Shown piece by piece: positions 27,295 through 35,528 of a DNA stretch of 64,000 nucleotides. The stretch is from Bacteroidota bacterium (GTDB taxonomy: Bacteria; Bacteroidota; Bacteroidia; Chitinophagales; Saprospiraceae). How positions within the stretch are numbered: position 1 is the first letter of the stretch; the number at the start of each line of letters is the position of its first letter. Below the pieces are notes generated by a model. That model searched no databases. It saw only the letters and a list, made by a program, of their open reading frames with translations, and had not been told where the DNA came from. The position numbers were made by a program, and so were the translations under genes. Location: contig JAKQLF010000277.1 of the NCBI GenBank assembly GCA_029567325.1, positions 1 to 64,000 of the forward strand. The letters run 5' to 3'.

Positions 27295-27834
27295 TTACTC
27301 CACAATTTCAACTTCAAATACCAGATTAGCATTGGCCGGGATAACATTTTTAATCCCATTTTCACCATAGGCCAAATGCGAAGGAATAAACAAAACGGCT
27401 TTTTCTCCAACATACATTTGGAGTAAAGCTTCGTTCCAACCCGCCACCATTTGACCTTGACGGAAAGACAACGGTCGACCAGCATCATATGAAGATTGAA
27501 ATGTCCTTCCATCCAGAAACTTTCCAATGTAATGTGCTTTGAGTGCTTGTCCTTTTTGAATCAAGCTGCCTCTGCCCTCTTGGGTTTTGTAAATAAAAAC
27601 TCCATTTTGTGTTCTTACAACGGGATAGCCTTTGTCAGAGATGTATTCGATCAGCGCATTTTCATCCTGTTCTTGCAAGGTGGTGGGTGATGAATGGTAA
27701 TAGGCAAAAAGGTCACCCAATTCTTCAGGAGATATTTCTTTTTGGATTAAAGGTATTCCAATATCCTTTTTGGTGTCTGATTTGCAGCAGCATAGGAAAA
27801 AAATCAGGAAGCTATATAATTTTAATGAAGGCAT
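27295..27834 (-). CDS. FKBP-type peptidyl-prolyl isomerase lipoprotein
   Basis: 179 aa. A short signal ends at a Cys run (FFLCCCKSD), implying lipidation. Residues about 80-179 form an FKBP domain (GQALKAHYIGKFLDGRTFQSSYDAGRP-type strand order, VAGWNEALLQMYVGEKA, HLAYGENG, IPANANLVFEVE). It would assist proline isomerisation in the periplasm or on the membrane. The N-terminal 60 residues are a linker or dimerisation region. Confidence 0.92.
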   Translation of the reverse strand: MPSLKLYSFLIFFLCCCKSDTKKDIGIPLIQKEISPEELGDLFAYYHSSPTTLQEQDENALIEYISDKGYPVVRTQNGVFIYKTQEGRGSLIQKGQALKAHYIGKFLDGRTFQSSYDAGRPLSFRQGQMVAGWNEALLQMYVGEKAVLFIPSHLAYGENGIKNVIPANANLVFEVEIVE

Positions 27835-28022
27835 TTTTTAATCATTTTAATGGCTCACTAGTTTGAATCATTTAAGTGTACTGTCCAACATATCCACTAA
27901 ATTTCATACATTGAATTTCTGTTTCACAAATTTTATAATTATCAAACCTAATTAGATTTGACCTGAAATGTCAATATTCTTTGGAATAATTATATTTAGC
28001 AAAATTTAAAAGCAATATAAAA

Positions 28023-28463
28023 ATGGACAAATTCCTCGAAGCCGCAATCAATGAAGCCAAATTGGGCCTTGCAGAAGGTGGTATTCCCATAGGCTCTGTT
28101 TTAGTCCATAAAGGACAAGTAATTGGCAAAGGCCATAATAAAAGAGTTCAACAAAAAAGTGTGGTGCTTCATGGGGAAATGGACGCAATAGAAAATGCAG
28201 GAAGGTTGCCAGCTTCAGTATACAGAGAGTCAGTTATTTACACAACACTTTCGCCATGCCCAATGTGTACCGGAGCGATTTTGCTTTATGGAATTCCAAA
28301 AGTGGTGATTGGAGAAAATCAAACTTTCAAGGGATCAGAGCAATTACTGAGCGACCATGGAGTTGAAGTTGTTGTTGTAAATGACCCTGAGTGCATTCAA
28401 ATGATGGAAGCATTTATAGAAAAAAATCCTGCGTTATGGAATGAGGATATAGGGAAGCTATGA
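28023..28463 (+). CDS. Fungal-type cytosine deaminase (nucleoside deaminase family)
   Basis: 146 aa. Zinc-site motifs are H50-G-E52 and P78-C79-P-M-C82. The sequence as a whole resembles the yeast FCY1 type of small cytosine deaminase: EGGIPIGSVLV, HGEMDAIENAGRL, YTTLSPCPMCTGAI, YGIPKVVIGEN, and the C-terminal NPALWNEDIGK, which forms the active-site flap. It is expected to convert cytosine to uracil for pyrimidine salvage. This differs from the large amidohydrolase CodA of enterobacteria. The family assignment rests on recalled motif similarity. Confidence 0.88.
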   Translation: MDKFLEAAINEAKLGLAEGGIPIGSVLVHKGQVIGKGHNKRVQQKSVVLHGEMDAIENAGRLPASVYRESVIYTTLSPCPMCTGAILLYGIPKVVIGENQTFKGSEQLLSDHGVEVVVVNDPECIQMMEAFIEKNPALWNEDIGKL

Positions 28464-28602
28464 AGCAAAATTAACTAACAGAAATTAAAAAGAATATTTT
28501 AATAATATAAATTCAATTTTCGAAATGAAATTAAGGCTATTCAATTATAATTGATCCAAATTTTTAGGAATTATAATTTTTTAAAAAAGTAAGCATTTTC
28601 AA

Positions 28603-29169
28603 ATGAAGGAGTTCACTCATTATGTCAGCGGCATCATCGATTTGGATACACATGCTCAGGCAGATTTTGACCTTAAAATAAAAACTGCTGAATTTAAAAA
28701 AGGGGAGCTTATTATCTCTAAACAGCGTATTTGCAAGAACATCTATTACCTCAAGAAAGGCATAATTAAATTTTATTTTATAAATGATGAAGGAAAAGAA
28801 GTGATATTTCGATTTTTTAGTGAGCACACATTATTTACATCACTTGAGAGTTTTATACTACAAAAACCCACTGCACATATGCTTTTGACCCTGGAACCTG
28901 TCGTTGTTGATTATATTTCCAAGCAGGATTTAGATAACCTCAGTGCAAAACATCATTCAATTTCAAAGTTAAACACATATATATTATCTCTTGCCACAAC
29001 AAATATGATTAAACGGTTTACTGAACTCATGTCTGAACGTTCGATTGCTAGATACAACAATTTTGTATCAGAAAATTCTGATTTGATGCAGCGGATAAGT
29101 CTTGGAGACCTGGCGAATTATTTAGGGATAACCCAGGTATCGCTCAGTAGAATAAGGGCAACTAAATAA
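28603..29169 (+). CDS. Crp/Fnr-family transcriptional regulator
   Basis: 188 aa, with the same architecture as the regulator at 22420: an effector-binding beta barrel (about 20-120, FKKGELIISKQRICKNIYYLKKGIIKFY) and a winged helix at the C-terminus (LANYLGITQVSLSRIRA). The DNA-reading helices of the two paralogues are nearly the same, so they may recognise similar sites. The neighbouring methyltransferase-like gene 72 bp downstream is a candidate target. Confidence 0.92.
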   Translation: MKEFTHYVSGIIDLDTHAQADFDLKIKTAEFKKGELIISKQRICKNIYYLKKGIIKFYFINDEGKEVIFRFFSEHTLFTSLESFILQKPTAHMLLTLEPVVVDYISKQDLDNLSAKHHSISKLNTYILSLATTNMIKRFTELMSERSIARYNNFVSENSDLMQRISLGDLANYLGITQVSLSRIRATK

Positions 29170-29241
29170 TTATTTATCATTTGATAAAGGATATCATTAT
29201 GTGGCCATTTAGATTTGTAAAAAATTTAAATACAAAATAAA

Positions 29242-29715
29242 ATGACTTCACTATTTATTCGTGGTTTATTCTTTGCGCTCATAAATCCAGGCATAGTAGC
29301 AGGCTTAATTCCTGTCCTAATAACAAGAGCTTATACAGGTGAGATTTTTAACACTCCTCTCAAAATTAATCACATTTTTGGAGCCACCCTGTTTTTAATA
29401 GGATTCATAATTTTAACCATTTGTATCGTTGATTTCGCTATCGTTGGCAGGGGTACTTTATCACCTGCTGACCCTACCAAAAAATTAGTTCACAAAGGTC
29501 TATATCAATACTCCCGAAATCCAATGTATGTTGGAGTGATTATGATTTTACTTGGAGAGGTTATTTTTACTCAATCAATTCCGCTGTTGATTTATATATT
29601 GATCATTTTCACGATTTTCAATATATTCATCATATTTTTTGAAGAACCAAGATTGAAAAAAGACTTTCAGGAGGAATATATTCACTATTGCAAAAAGGTA
29701 AGAAGGTGGCTTTAG
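29242..29715 (+). CDS. Isoprenylcysteine carboxyl methyltransferase-like membrane protein
   Basis: 157 aa with four likely membrane helices. The C-terminal half has the signature of the ICMT/PEMT-like integral-membrane methyltransferases: GLYQYSRNPMYVG (about 87-99), then EEPRLKKDF...YIHYCKKVRRW at the end, where SAM binds. Bacterial members methylate small or lipid substrates that are mostly unknown. It follows a Crp/Fnr gene on the same strand. Confidence 0.87.
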   Translation: MTSLFIRGLFFALINPGIVAGLIPVLITRAYTGEIFNTPLKINHIFGATLFLIGFIILTICIVDFAIVGRGTLSPADPTKKLVHKGLYQYSRNPMYVGVIMILLGEVIFTQSIPLLIYILIIFTIFNIFIIFFEEPRLKKDFQEEYIHYCKKVRRWL

Positions 29716-29757
29716 AAGGCCGGTATTATCAAATCATTACACCATCTATTCAGGCGA

Positions 29758-29773
29758 ATGAATTCGAATTCAT
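29758..29773. repeat. 16-bp perfect palindrome
   Basis: ATGAATTCGAATTCAT, 42 bp after the methyltransferase-like gene. It is a perfect inverted repeat without a T-run. It may be an operator or chance in AT-rich DNA. Confidence 0.35.
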
Positions 29774-29880
29774 AGAAATGAATTTTTTGACTAAAAATAA
29801 AAAGTATATACATTAACCAGAAAAAGTATGATTTGAAAAAATATTAATGAACAAATTCTAAAGCCAATGCTTAATTATAT

Positions 29881-30411
29881 ATGTATACTCATTCAATAAA
29901 TAAGATGCAAAAATCAAAAACACCTAATCACATTATTTTCAATTTCAATTCAAGTATAGACATACATCAATGGCGAATCGTGGACGATGTAGTTATGGGC
30001 GGTAGGTCAAGGGGTAAGATGGAATTGGATGAAGAGGGTTTCGGTGTTTTCAGCGGCGAAATATCATTGGAAAATAATGGTGGATTTTCGTCAGTGCGAT
30101 ACCAACCCAAACCCATTTCTGTGTCCAATTTCACGAAAATAGTTGTAAGTCTGCAAGGAGATAGGAAAAATTATCAATTGAGGATTAAAAATTCTATCTC
30201 TAACTCACATTCCTATATTGCAAATTTTTCAACCACTGGAGATTGGCAAAATATATCTATTAACTTGGAAGATATGTATCCAAAATTTAGGGGAAGGAGA
30301 CTAGACATTCCCAATTTTGCTCATGATAAAATAGAGGAAATTGCTTTTTTGATTGGCAATAAAAATGAAGAATTATTCAAGCTTCGGTTGGAATCCATTA
30401 CACTAATGTAA
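29881..30411 (+). CDS. CIA30-family protein
   Basis: 176 aa (start at 29881, or ATG 29905 eight codons on). It opens with the typical WRIVDDVVMGGRSRG block of the CIA30 (NADH:ubiquinone oxidoreductase intermediate-associated protein 30) family, followed by GVFSGEISLENNGGFSSVRY and a jelly-roll-like series of strands. The bacterial role is not established; a carbohydrate-binding-like fold is assumed. There is no signal peptide. It stands alone. Confidence 0.87.
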   Translation: MYTHSINKMQKSKTPNHIIFNFNSSIDIHQWRIVDDVVMGGRSRGKMELDEEGFGVFSGEISLENNGGFSSVRYQPKPISVSNFTKIVVSLQGDRKNYQLRIKNSISNSHSYIANFSTTGDWQNISINLEDMYPKFRGRRLDIPNFAHDKIEEIAFLIGNKNEELFKLRLESITLM

Positions 30412-30531
30412 TCCTCAAGAAATAAGATTTCTCATTTGTTAAATTCCATTATAATTTATAGATTTCTTTACTTTATTTTTCTTTTCAATTGATTGTGTAA
30501 TTCATCAAAAAGTCTTCAAAATATACCAGTA

Positions 30532-31155
30532 ATGACAGGACCTGATAAAAACACCATTTACCCATTAGCGCATTATAGTAGGTTATGCTTTTTAAAAAAC
30601 GTTATAAAAAACCCAAACATAATAGTCGGTGATTATACGTATTACGATGATTTTGAAAACGTTGAAAATTTTGAAAAAAATGTAAGATATCACTTCGATT
30701 TTGTGGGCGATAAACTGATCATAGGTAAATTTTGCATGATAGCTTCTGATGTGACCTTCATTATGAATGGAGCAAACCACTTGACAAATGCCTTGACAAC
30801 CTACCCCTTCGCCATTTTTGGAAATGGTTGGGAAAATGCAATGGAAGGAAAGGAGTATCCACAAAAAGGAGATATCAATGTTGGAAATGATGTTTGGATC
30901 GGGTACAATGCAACCATAATGGCAGGCGTAACTATTGGTGATGGTGCAATTATTGCAACCAATGCAACTGTTGTAAAAGATGTGGAGCCCTATGCCATTG
31001 TTGGCGGCAATCCCGCTTTGGAAATTAAAAAAAGATTTTCAGATGAAAAAATTGCTCAACTTTTAGCCTTGCAATGGTGGAACTGGGATATTGATAAAAT
31101 AACAAAAAACACCCCTTTTTTAACTGGAAATAATCTAGATTTGCTTTTAGAATAA
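30532..31155 (+). CDS. Vat-like xenobiotic acetyltransferase (left-handed beta-helix)
   Basis: 207 aa from the ATG at 30532; the longer frame to a TTG at 30493 adds 13 residues with no family match. It is a hexapeptide-repeat acetyltransferase of the streptogramin A (Vat)/CatB class: NIIVGDYTYYDD, GDKLIIGKFCMIA, FIMNGANH with catalytic His83, NVGNDVWIGYNATIMAGVTIGDGAIIA and the C-terminal ALQWWNWD. Resemblance to Vat proteins is along the whole length. It would use acetyl-CoA on a hydroxyl of an antibiotic or another small molecule. Whether it gives resistance cannot be told from sequence. Confidence 0.88.
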   Translation: MTGPDKNTIYPLAHYSRLCFLKNVIKNPNIIVGDYTYYDDFENVENFEKNVRYHFDFVGDKLIIGKFCMIASDVTFIMNGANHLTNALTTYPFAIFGNGWENAMEGKEYPQKGDINVGNDVWIGYNATIMAGVTIGDGAIIATNATVVKDVEPYAIVGGNPALEIKKRFSDEKIAQLLALQWWNWDIDKITKNTPFLTGNNLDLLLE

Positions 31156-31259
31156 AAGTATAAACTACAAAAATAATACACTATTTTTTTTTGTTAAATT
31201 TAATTTCATCCTTTATAATAACCATTGCAAAAGAAATGATTTTTAGTTGCAAAAGAATA

Positions 31260-31295
31260 GGCAAACTACCATATAAATAGCAGCTTGCCCTTTTT
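31260..31295 (+). terminator. Probable terminator after the acetyltransferase gene
   Basis: GGCAA at 31260-31264 pairs with TTGCC at 31285-31289, the stem continuing imperfectly inward (ACTAC against GCAGC), followed by CTTTTT. It lies between convergent genes. Confidence 0.45.
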
Positions 31296-31316
31296 AATTT
31301 TAGTCAATTATCAAAA

Positions 31317-31835
31317 TTAAAATCTAATTCCAATACCAATTCTTGGGTCCAAAAAAGCAGATTTTTTACCAAAATTAAATTTCAAATTTTGCTCAAGATT
31401 TAGGTATAATCGCTCAGATAAATTAATTCGATAACCTAGGCCTACTTTGCCGTACCAAGTGTCATCATTGTAGAAATAATTAGAAAAATTTGTTCGTCCA
31501 TTGCTGTACCCAAGATTCGCATAAAACCCTTTTTGGTTCTCTTTGAAAAAATAATTTAGCCCTATACCAAAGGTGTAAGACTTGAATGAGAAGTTACTAC
31601 CTTCTCCACTGGCCTTTGCAAAACCTGCACCAAACTCTCCATATAAAGCCAACTTAGGATTCACATACCTCCTGAAGGTAACAGTTCCGCCCAAATTAAA
31701 AAAATTAATATTTCTAATGGTGGTAAAATTTCCAATTGGTGAAAATTCAATTTCCTTTTTGAATTTGAATTCCTGCCCAATGGCAAAACTAATTGTAAAA
31801 CAGAAAAACATTGCGGTAATAAGTGTTTTGTTCAT
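31317..31835 (-). CDS. Outer-membrane beta-barrel protein
   Basis: 172 aa. A signal peptide ending at SFAIGQ is followed by alternating amphipathic strands (FTTIRNINFFNLGGTVTFRRYVNPKLALYGEFGAGF and later repeats) and a terminal strand ending in Phe (RIGIGIRF). These are features of small OmpA/OmpW-type eight-stranded barrels. There is no domain besides the barrel and its function is unknown. Confidence 0.82.
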   Translation of the reverse strand: MNKTLITAMFFCFTISFAIGQEFKFKKEIEFSPIGNFTTIRNINFFNLGGTVTFRRYVNPKLALYGEFGAGFAKASGEGSNFSFKSYTFGIGLNYFFKENQKGFYANLGYSNGRTNFSNYFYNDDTWYGKVGLGYRINLSERLYLNLEQNLKFNFGKKSAFLDPRIGIGIRF

Positions 31836-32240
31836 AGTGTATTTTTGAAAATGAATGTAACTATTTAGCTATTCGCTTTTGAATCAAAAATTGAAGACAT
31901 TTTGAGTCAGACGAGGCTCATTTTTGAAGTAATAGTCCCTACAGCAGTGTCGGGACTCTTACTGAAAAAATAGACGAAGTATCACTTAAAATGGATCATT
32001 TTTGATCAAAATTGGATATAGCTTAATAGTTACAATAAATAATAAATAGGATGATGCATCATTAACCACCAAAAAACGCTAGTAATTATGCTTTAGCTTC
32101 CTCAAGTTGCGTTAAAGAAAAGGTAAGGTTATTTAGGTTGTGTTAATAAAATAAAAAGGTTTATTGATCTTTTTATTCTATCTCTGGAAATTGGTCTCCC
32201 TTTTTCAATTTCCGGTTTCCGGTCCTCCAGTCTCCGTTTT

Positions 32241-32271
32241 CCATAAAAAGTTGCCACGAATTCACGAAAAA
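32241..32271 (+). repeat. 31-bp intergenic motif, copy 2 of 4
   Basis: Same motif as at 23416, again directly after a TTTCCGG/TCTCCG pyrimidine-rich tract and followed by a stretch rich in AATTCCA. Confidence 0.8.
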
Positions 32272-32316
32272 TTTAATTTCACCAATTCCATAAAATCGAT
32301 TTCCGGTTTCCGGTTT

Positions 32317-32464
32317 CCATAAAAAAGTTGCCACGAATTCACGAAAAAAATTAATTCCACTAATTTTAAAAAAGCTGACCGCTGATAGCTGACAACTGAA
32401 AGCTTATGGCCCGTGGCTCGTTGCTTGCGTCAAAATAACGACATTTCAATTAAAACCCGACTGC
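32317..32464 (+). repeat. Composite repeat unit, copy A
   Basis: Starts with the 31-bp motif and ends in AATTAAAACCCGACTGC. It matches 32549-32699 over almost its whole length with scattered substitutions. Confidence 0.75.
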
Positions 32465-32548
32465 GTTTTTACGATTGCAATTCCCCGGCTCCTGTGCTCC
32501 CATATCCGGTTTTCAATCTTTACGATTCCAATTTCCGGTTTCCGGTCT

Positions 32549-32699
32549 CCATAAAAAAGTTGCCACGAATTCACGAAAAAAAAATTCAATTCCATAATTC
32601 TTTAAAAGCTGACCGCTGATAGTTGACAACTGAAAGCTCGCGGCCCGTGGCTCGTGGCTCGAAGCAAAATAACGATATTTCAATTAAAACCCGACTGCA
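32549..32699 (+). repeat. Composite repeat unit, copy B
   Basis: Second copy of the unit at 32317. The two copies are separated by about 85 bp of unrelated pyrimidine-rich sequence, so this is a spaced rather than perfect tandem duplication. Confidence 0.75.
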
Positions 32700-32739
32700 A
32701 GTTTCCGATTTCCGATCTCCCATTTCCAATACTATACGT

Positions 32740-32747
32740 TATATTTG
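32740..32747 (+). promoter_or_regulatory. Bacteroidota -7 element for the E1 gene
   Basis: TATATTTG fits the TAnnTTTG consensus and lies 31 bp upstream of the chosen ATG. No clear -33 TTTG was found at the right distance, since that region is repeat-derived. Confidence 0.5.
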
Positions 32748-32778
32748 TACAGACATAAATCACACTAAGTCAAAAAAT

Positions 32779-34770
32779 ATGGAATTGACTGCAGGCACCA
32801 TAAAAAATAAAGAGGGACTCGACAAAGAAACCTTGCTTTATTTGTACAGACAACTCATCATGCCCAGGATGATCGAAGAAAAAATGCTCCTGCTTTTGCG
32901 TCAGGGCAAGATCCCTAAATGGTTTTCGGGAATTGGTCAGGAAGCCATATCTGTAGGCTGTGCAGCAGCGCTCAATCCTGAAGACTACATCTTTACACTG
33001 CATCGTAATCTGGGAGTTTTCACCTGTAGAAATGTGCCTTTGGATCGACTGTTCATGCAATGGCAAGGCAAAAAAAATGGATTCACAAAAGGTAGGGACC
33101 GATCATTCCATTTTGGTATTAAGGAATATGGCATCATCGGCATGATCAGTCATCTTGGTCCACAATTATCAATGGCTGCCGGAGTTGCACTTGCAAGGAA
33201 ATTGGCAAAAGAAGAGTGGATTTCATTGGCTTTTACCGGAGAAGGCGGCACCAGCCAGGGAGAATTTCACGAAGCACTCAATACTGCTGCCGTTTGGAAA
33301 TTACCCGTCATATTTGTGATTGAAAACAATCAATACGCCCTTTCAACACCTGTCAACGAACAATATGCATCCGAAAATCTTGTCGATAAAGGAATAGGTT
33401 ATGGCATGGATTCCATTCAAATAGATGGCAATGATGTGGTAAAAGTTTTCGAAACCATTTCCAACATAGCCAATGACATACGGAGAAATCCTCGCCCTTT
33501 TTTGGTGGAATGTATGACTTTCAGGATGCGTGGTCATGAAGAAGCTTCCGGAACCAAATATGTCCCTCAAGAGCTATTTGAAGAGTGGAAAGACAAGGAT
33601 CCTGTTTCATCATTTGAAAATCAATTGCTCGAAAATGGCCTGCTCAATCAGGATTCCATTGCAGAAATCAAATCATCTGTAACTGCCTTGATCAATAAAG
33701 CATGGGCAGAAACGGAAGCAGATTCAGAGCCTGTTGCCGACAAAGACGAGGAATTGAATGATGTCTACGCTCCTCACAGTCAAGATCTGAGTTTTTCTGA
33801 ATCAAGTCGAGAAAATAAAAGATACATCGATGCCATTTCGTCTGCTCTGGATAACAGCATGACGCGCTATGATCAGCTCATTTTGATGGGTCAGGACATT
33901 GCAGAATATGGAGGCGCATTCAAAATAACAGAAGGTTTTGTAAAAAAATATGGCAAAGAACGAGTACGTAATACGCCATTGTGTGAATCAGCTATTGTAG
34001 GAATCGCGGCAGGCTTGAGTTTGTGTGGTTATAAATCCGTCGTAGAAATGCAATTTGGCGATTTTGTCACCTGCGCTTTCAACCAAATCGTCAACAATGC
34101 AGCAAAATTACATTATCGCTGGGGCGAAAATTGTGACATGGTTGTCCGTTTACCGGCGGGTGCAGGAGTTGCGGCAGGACCTTTTCATTCGCAGACAAAT
34201 GAAGCATGGTTTGCCCATATACCGGGACTCAAAGTGGTTTATCCATCGAGTCCTTATGATGCCAAAGGCTTACTTTGTGCGGCCATTTCAGATCCAAATC
34301 CGATTATATTTTTGGAACATAAAGCGCTTTACAGAGGTGTGACGGGTGAAATTCCGATGTCCTATTACGAAGTTGAAATCGGGAAAGCCAAGCTCGTAAA
34401 TGAAGGTGATCAAGTTTCAATCATTACTTTTGGCGCTCCCGTACATTGGGCCGTTGAAGTTGTGAAATCCTTGAATATTTCTGCTGATATTTTAGATCTT
34501 CGGACGCTTAATCCATTGGATTATCCGGCAATAGACGCAACTGTACAAAAAACAGGAAGGGTCATTGTGTTACACGAGGATAATTTATTTGGAGGTCTGG
34601 GAGGTGAAATCGCGGCATACATTGGAGAACATTTATTTCAATACCTGGATGCTCCGGTTATGAGAGTAGGAAGTCTGGAAACACCTATTCCATTTCACGC
34701 AAAGTTGGAGGAAAATTATTTGGGAAAATCAAGATTGGAAAATGTTTTGATCCAGATGTTGAATTATTAA
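32779..34770 (+). CDS. 2-oxo acid dehydrogenase E1, alpha and beta subunits fused
   Basis: 663 aa from the ATG at 32779. An upstream in-frame extension to 32623 is made of repeat sequence and lies before the -7 element, so it is excluded. The alpha half (about 1-335) carries the thiamine-diphosphate site GEGGTSQGEFHEA (from about 154) and VIENNQYALS. The beta half (about 345-663) has MGQDIAEYGGAFKIT and RVRNTPLCESAIVG. Separate alpha and beta genes are the norm; single-chain fusions are common in Bacteroidota. It decarboxylates branched-chain 2-oxo acids (or pyruvate) and passes acyl groups to an E2 that is not in this window. Confidence 0.94.
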   Translation: MELTAGTIKNKEGLDKETLLYLYRQLIMPRMIEEKMLLLLRQGKIPKWFSGIGQEAISVGCAAALNPEDYIFTLHRNLGVFTCRNVPLDRLFMQWQGKKNGFTKGRDRSFHFGIKEYGIIGMISHLGPQLSMAAGVALARKLAKEEWISLAFTGEGGTSQGEFHEALNTAAVWKLPVIFVIENNQYALSTPVNEQYASENLVDKGIGYGMDSIQIDGNDVVKVFETISNIANDIRRNPRPFLVECMTFRMRGHEEASGTKYVPQELFEEWKDKDPVSSFENQLLENGLLNQDSIAEIKSSVTALINKAWAETEADSEPVADKDEELNDVYAPHSQDLSFSESSRENKRYIDAISSALDNSMTRYDQLILMGQDIAEYGGAFKITEGFVKKYGKERVRNTPLCESAIVGIAAGLSLCGYKSVVEMQFGDFVTCAFNQIVNNAAKLHYRWGENCDMVVRLPAGAGVAAGPFHSQTNEAWFAHIPGLKVVYPSSPYDAKGLLCAAISDPNPIIFLEHKALYRGVTGEIPMSYYEVEIGKAKLVNEGDQVSIITFGAPVHWAVEVVKSLNISADILDLRTLNPLDYPAIDATVQKTGRVIVLHEDNLFGGLGGEIAAYIGEHLFQYLDAPVMRVGSLETPIPFHAKLEENYLGKSRLENVLIQMLNY

Positions 34771-34918
34771 CAGAGTTTGTAAAGTTCATAAAGTTTGAAA
34801 GTTCATAAAGTTAAGATTAGGTTTCAATGTAGGGGCGAATAGCTACTCGACCAATAAACGTTAAATATTTTGTATAAAATTTTTCATATCATTGGTATTC
34901 AAAAAAAGTAATTAATTG

Positions 34919-35383
34919 ATGATGCAATTTACAGCAAAAGTCGATCGATTTGAAGGCGTTGGTACCTGGACCTATGCAACTGTACCTTTGGATTGTGAAA
35001 AAATTTTCAACCAAAAATCGCGGATAAAAGTCAAAGCTACAATCAATTCAATAAGCTTCAAAACTACCTTAATGCCGCATGGCAATGGTTTACACTTTAT
35101 GATTTTAAACAAAGAAATAAGAGACAAACTTAAAGTAACATTGGGTGACCAAATTGAAGTTAAACTTGAAGCAGACACGACACCGACAGAAATAATCATT
35201 CCGGAAGATTTTCAAGAAGTTTTATACACGAATGCCACTGCCAATTCATTTTTTGAGCAATTGGCTCCCTCACATAAAAAGGAATACATAGCCTGGATTT
35301 CAGAAGCGAAAAAAGAAGAAACCAGACAACGTAGGATATTGCAAGCTGTTGAAAAACTTAAAGAAAAGGTAAGGTTGAAATAA
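34919..35383 (+). CDS. DUF1905/YdeI (OmdA)-family protein
   Basis: 154 aa from ATG 34919 (ATG 34922 is equally possible). An N-terminal DUF1905 beta barrel (about 1-85: FEGVGTWTYATVP, TLMPHGNGLHFMILNKEIRDKL) is followed by an OmdA/YdeI-like helical tail (FFEQLAPSHKKEYIAWISEAKKEETRQRRI). The family is annotated as bacteriocin-protection or stress related, on thin experimental ground. No signal peptide, so cytoplasmic. Confidence 0.87.
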   Translation: MMQFTAKVDRFEGVGTWTYATVPLDCEKIFNQKSRIKVKATINSISFKTTLMPHGNGLHFMILNKEIRDKLKVTLGDQIEVKLEADTTPTEIIIPEDFQEVLYTNATANSFFEQLAPSHKKEYIAWISEAKKEETRQRRILQAVEKLKEKVRLK

Positions 35384-35528
35384 GAGTGGTATTGAAGTAA
35401 TTTATAAACTATCGCTATTCCTAAATGACTTGGAAAACCCCTGGCAATTAAGATCAATTGTAAAAGTGTGGCCAAATCGCATTGATTTCAAACTAATTTT
35501 ATAAATTCATTTCTAAATAATTGGGTTC

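Larger units (their letters stand above)
31836..32778. repeat. Repeat-filled spacer upstream of the E1 dehydrogenase gene
   Basis: A 943-bp gap without a credible gene. It has three copies of the 31-bp GTTGCCACGAATTCACG motif and a roughly 150-bp composite unit in two copies (about 32317-32464 and 32549-32699). Each composite unit consists of that motif, a GCTGACCGCTGATAG tract, a GGCCCGTGGCTCG tract and an AATTAAAACCCGACTGC end. Pyrimidine-rich TTTCCGG runs separate them. The part before 32180 shows nothing recognisable. A -7-like TATATTTG lies at 32740-32747. Confidence 0.75.

Noticed and set aside
32623..32778. 52-residue N-terminal extension of the E1 protein
   Set aside because: Encoded by repeat sequence and upstream of the likely -7 element.
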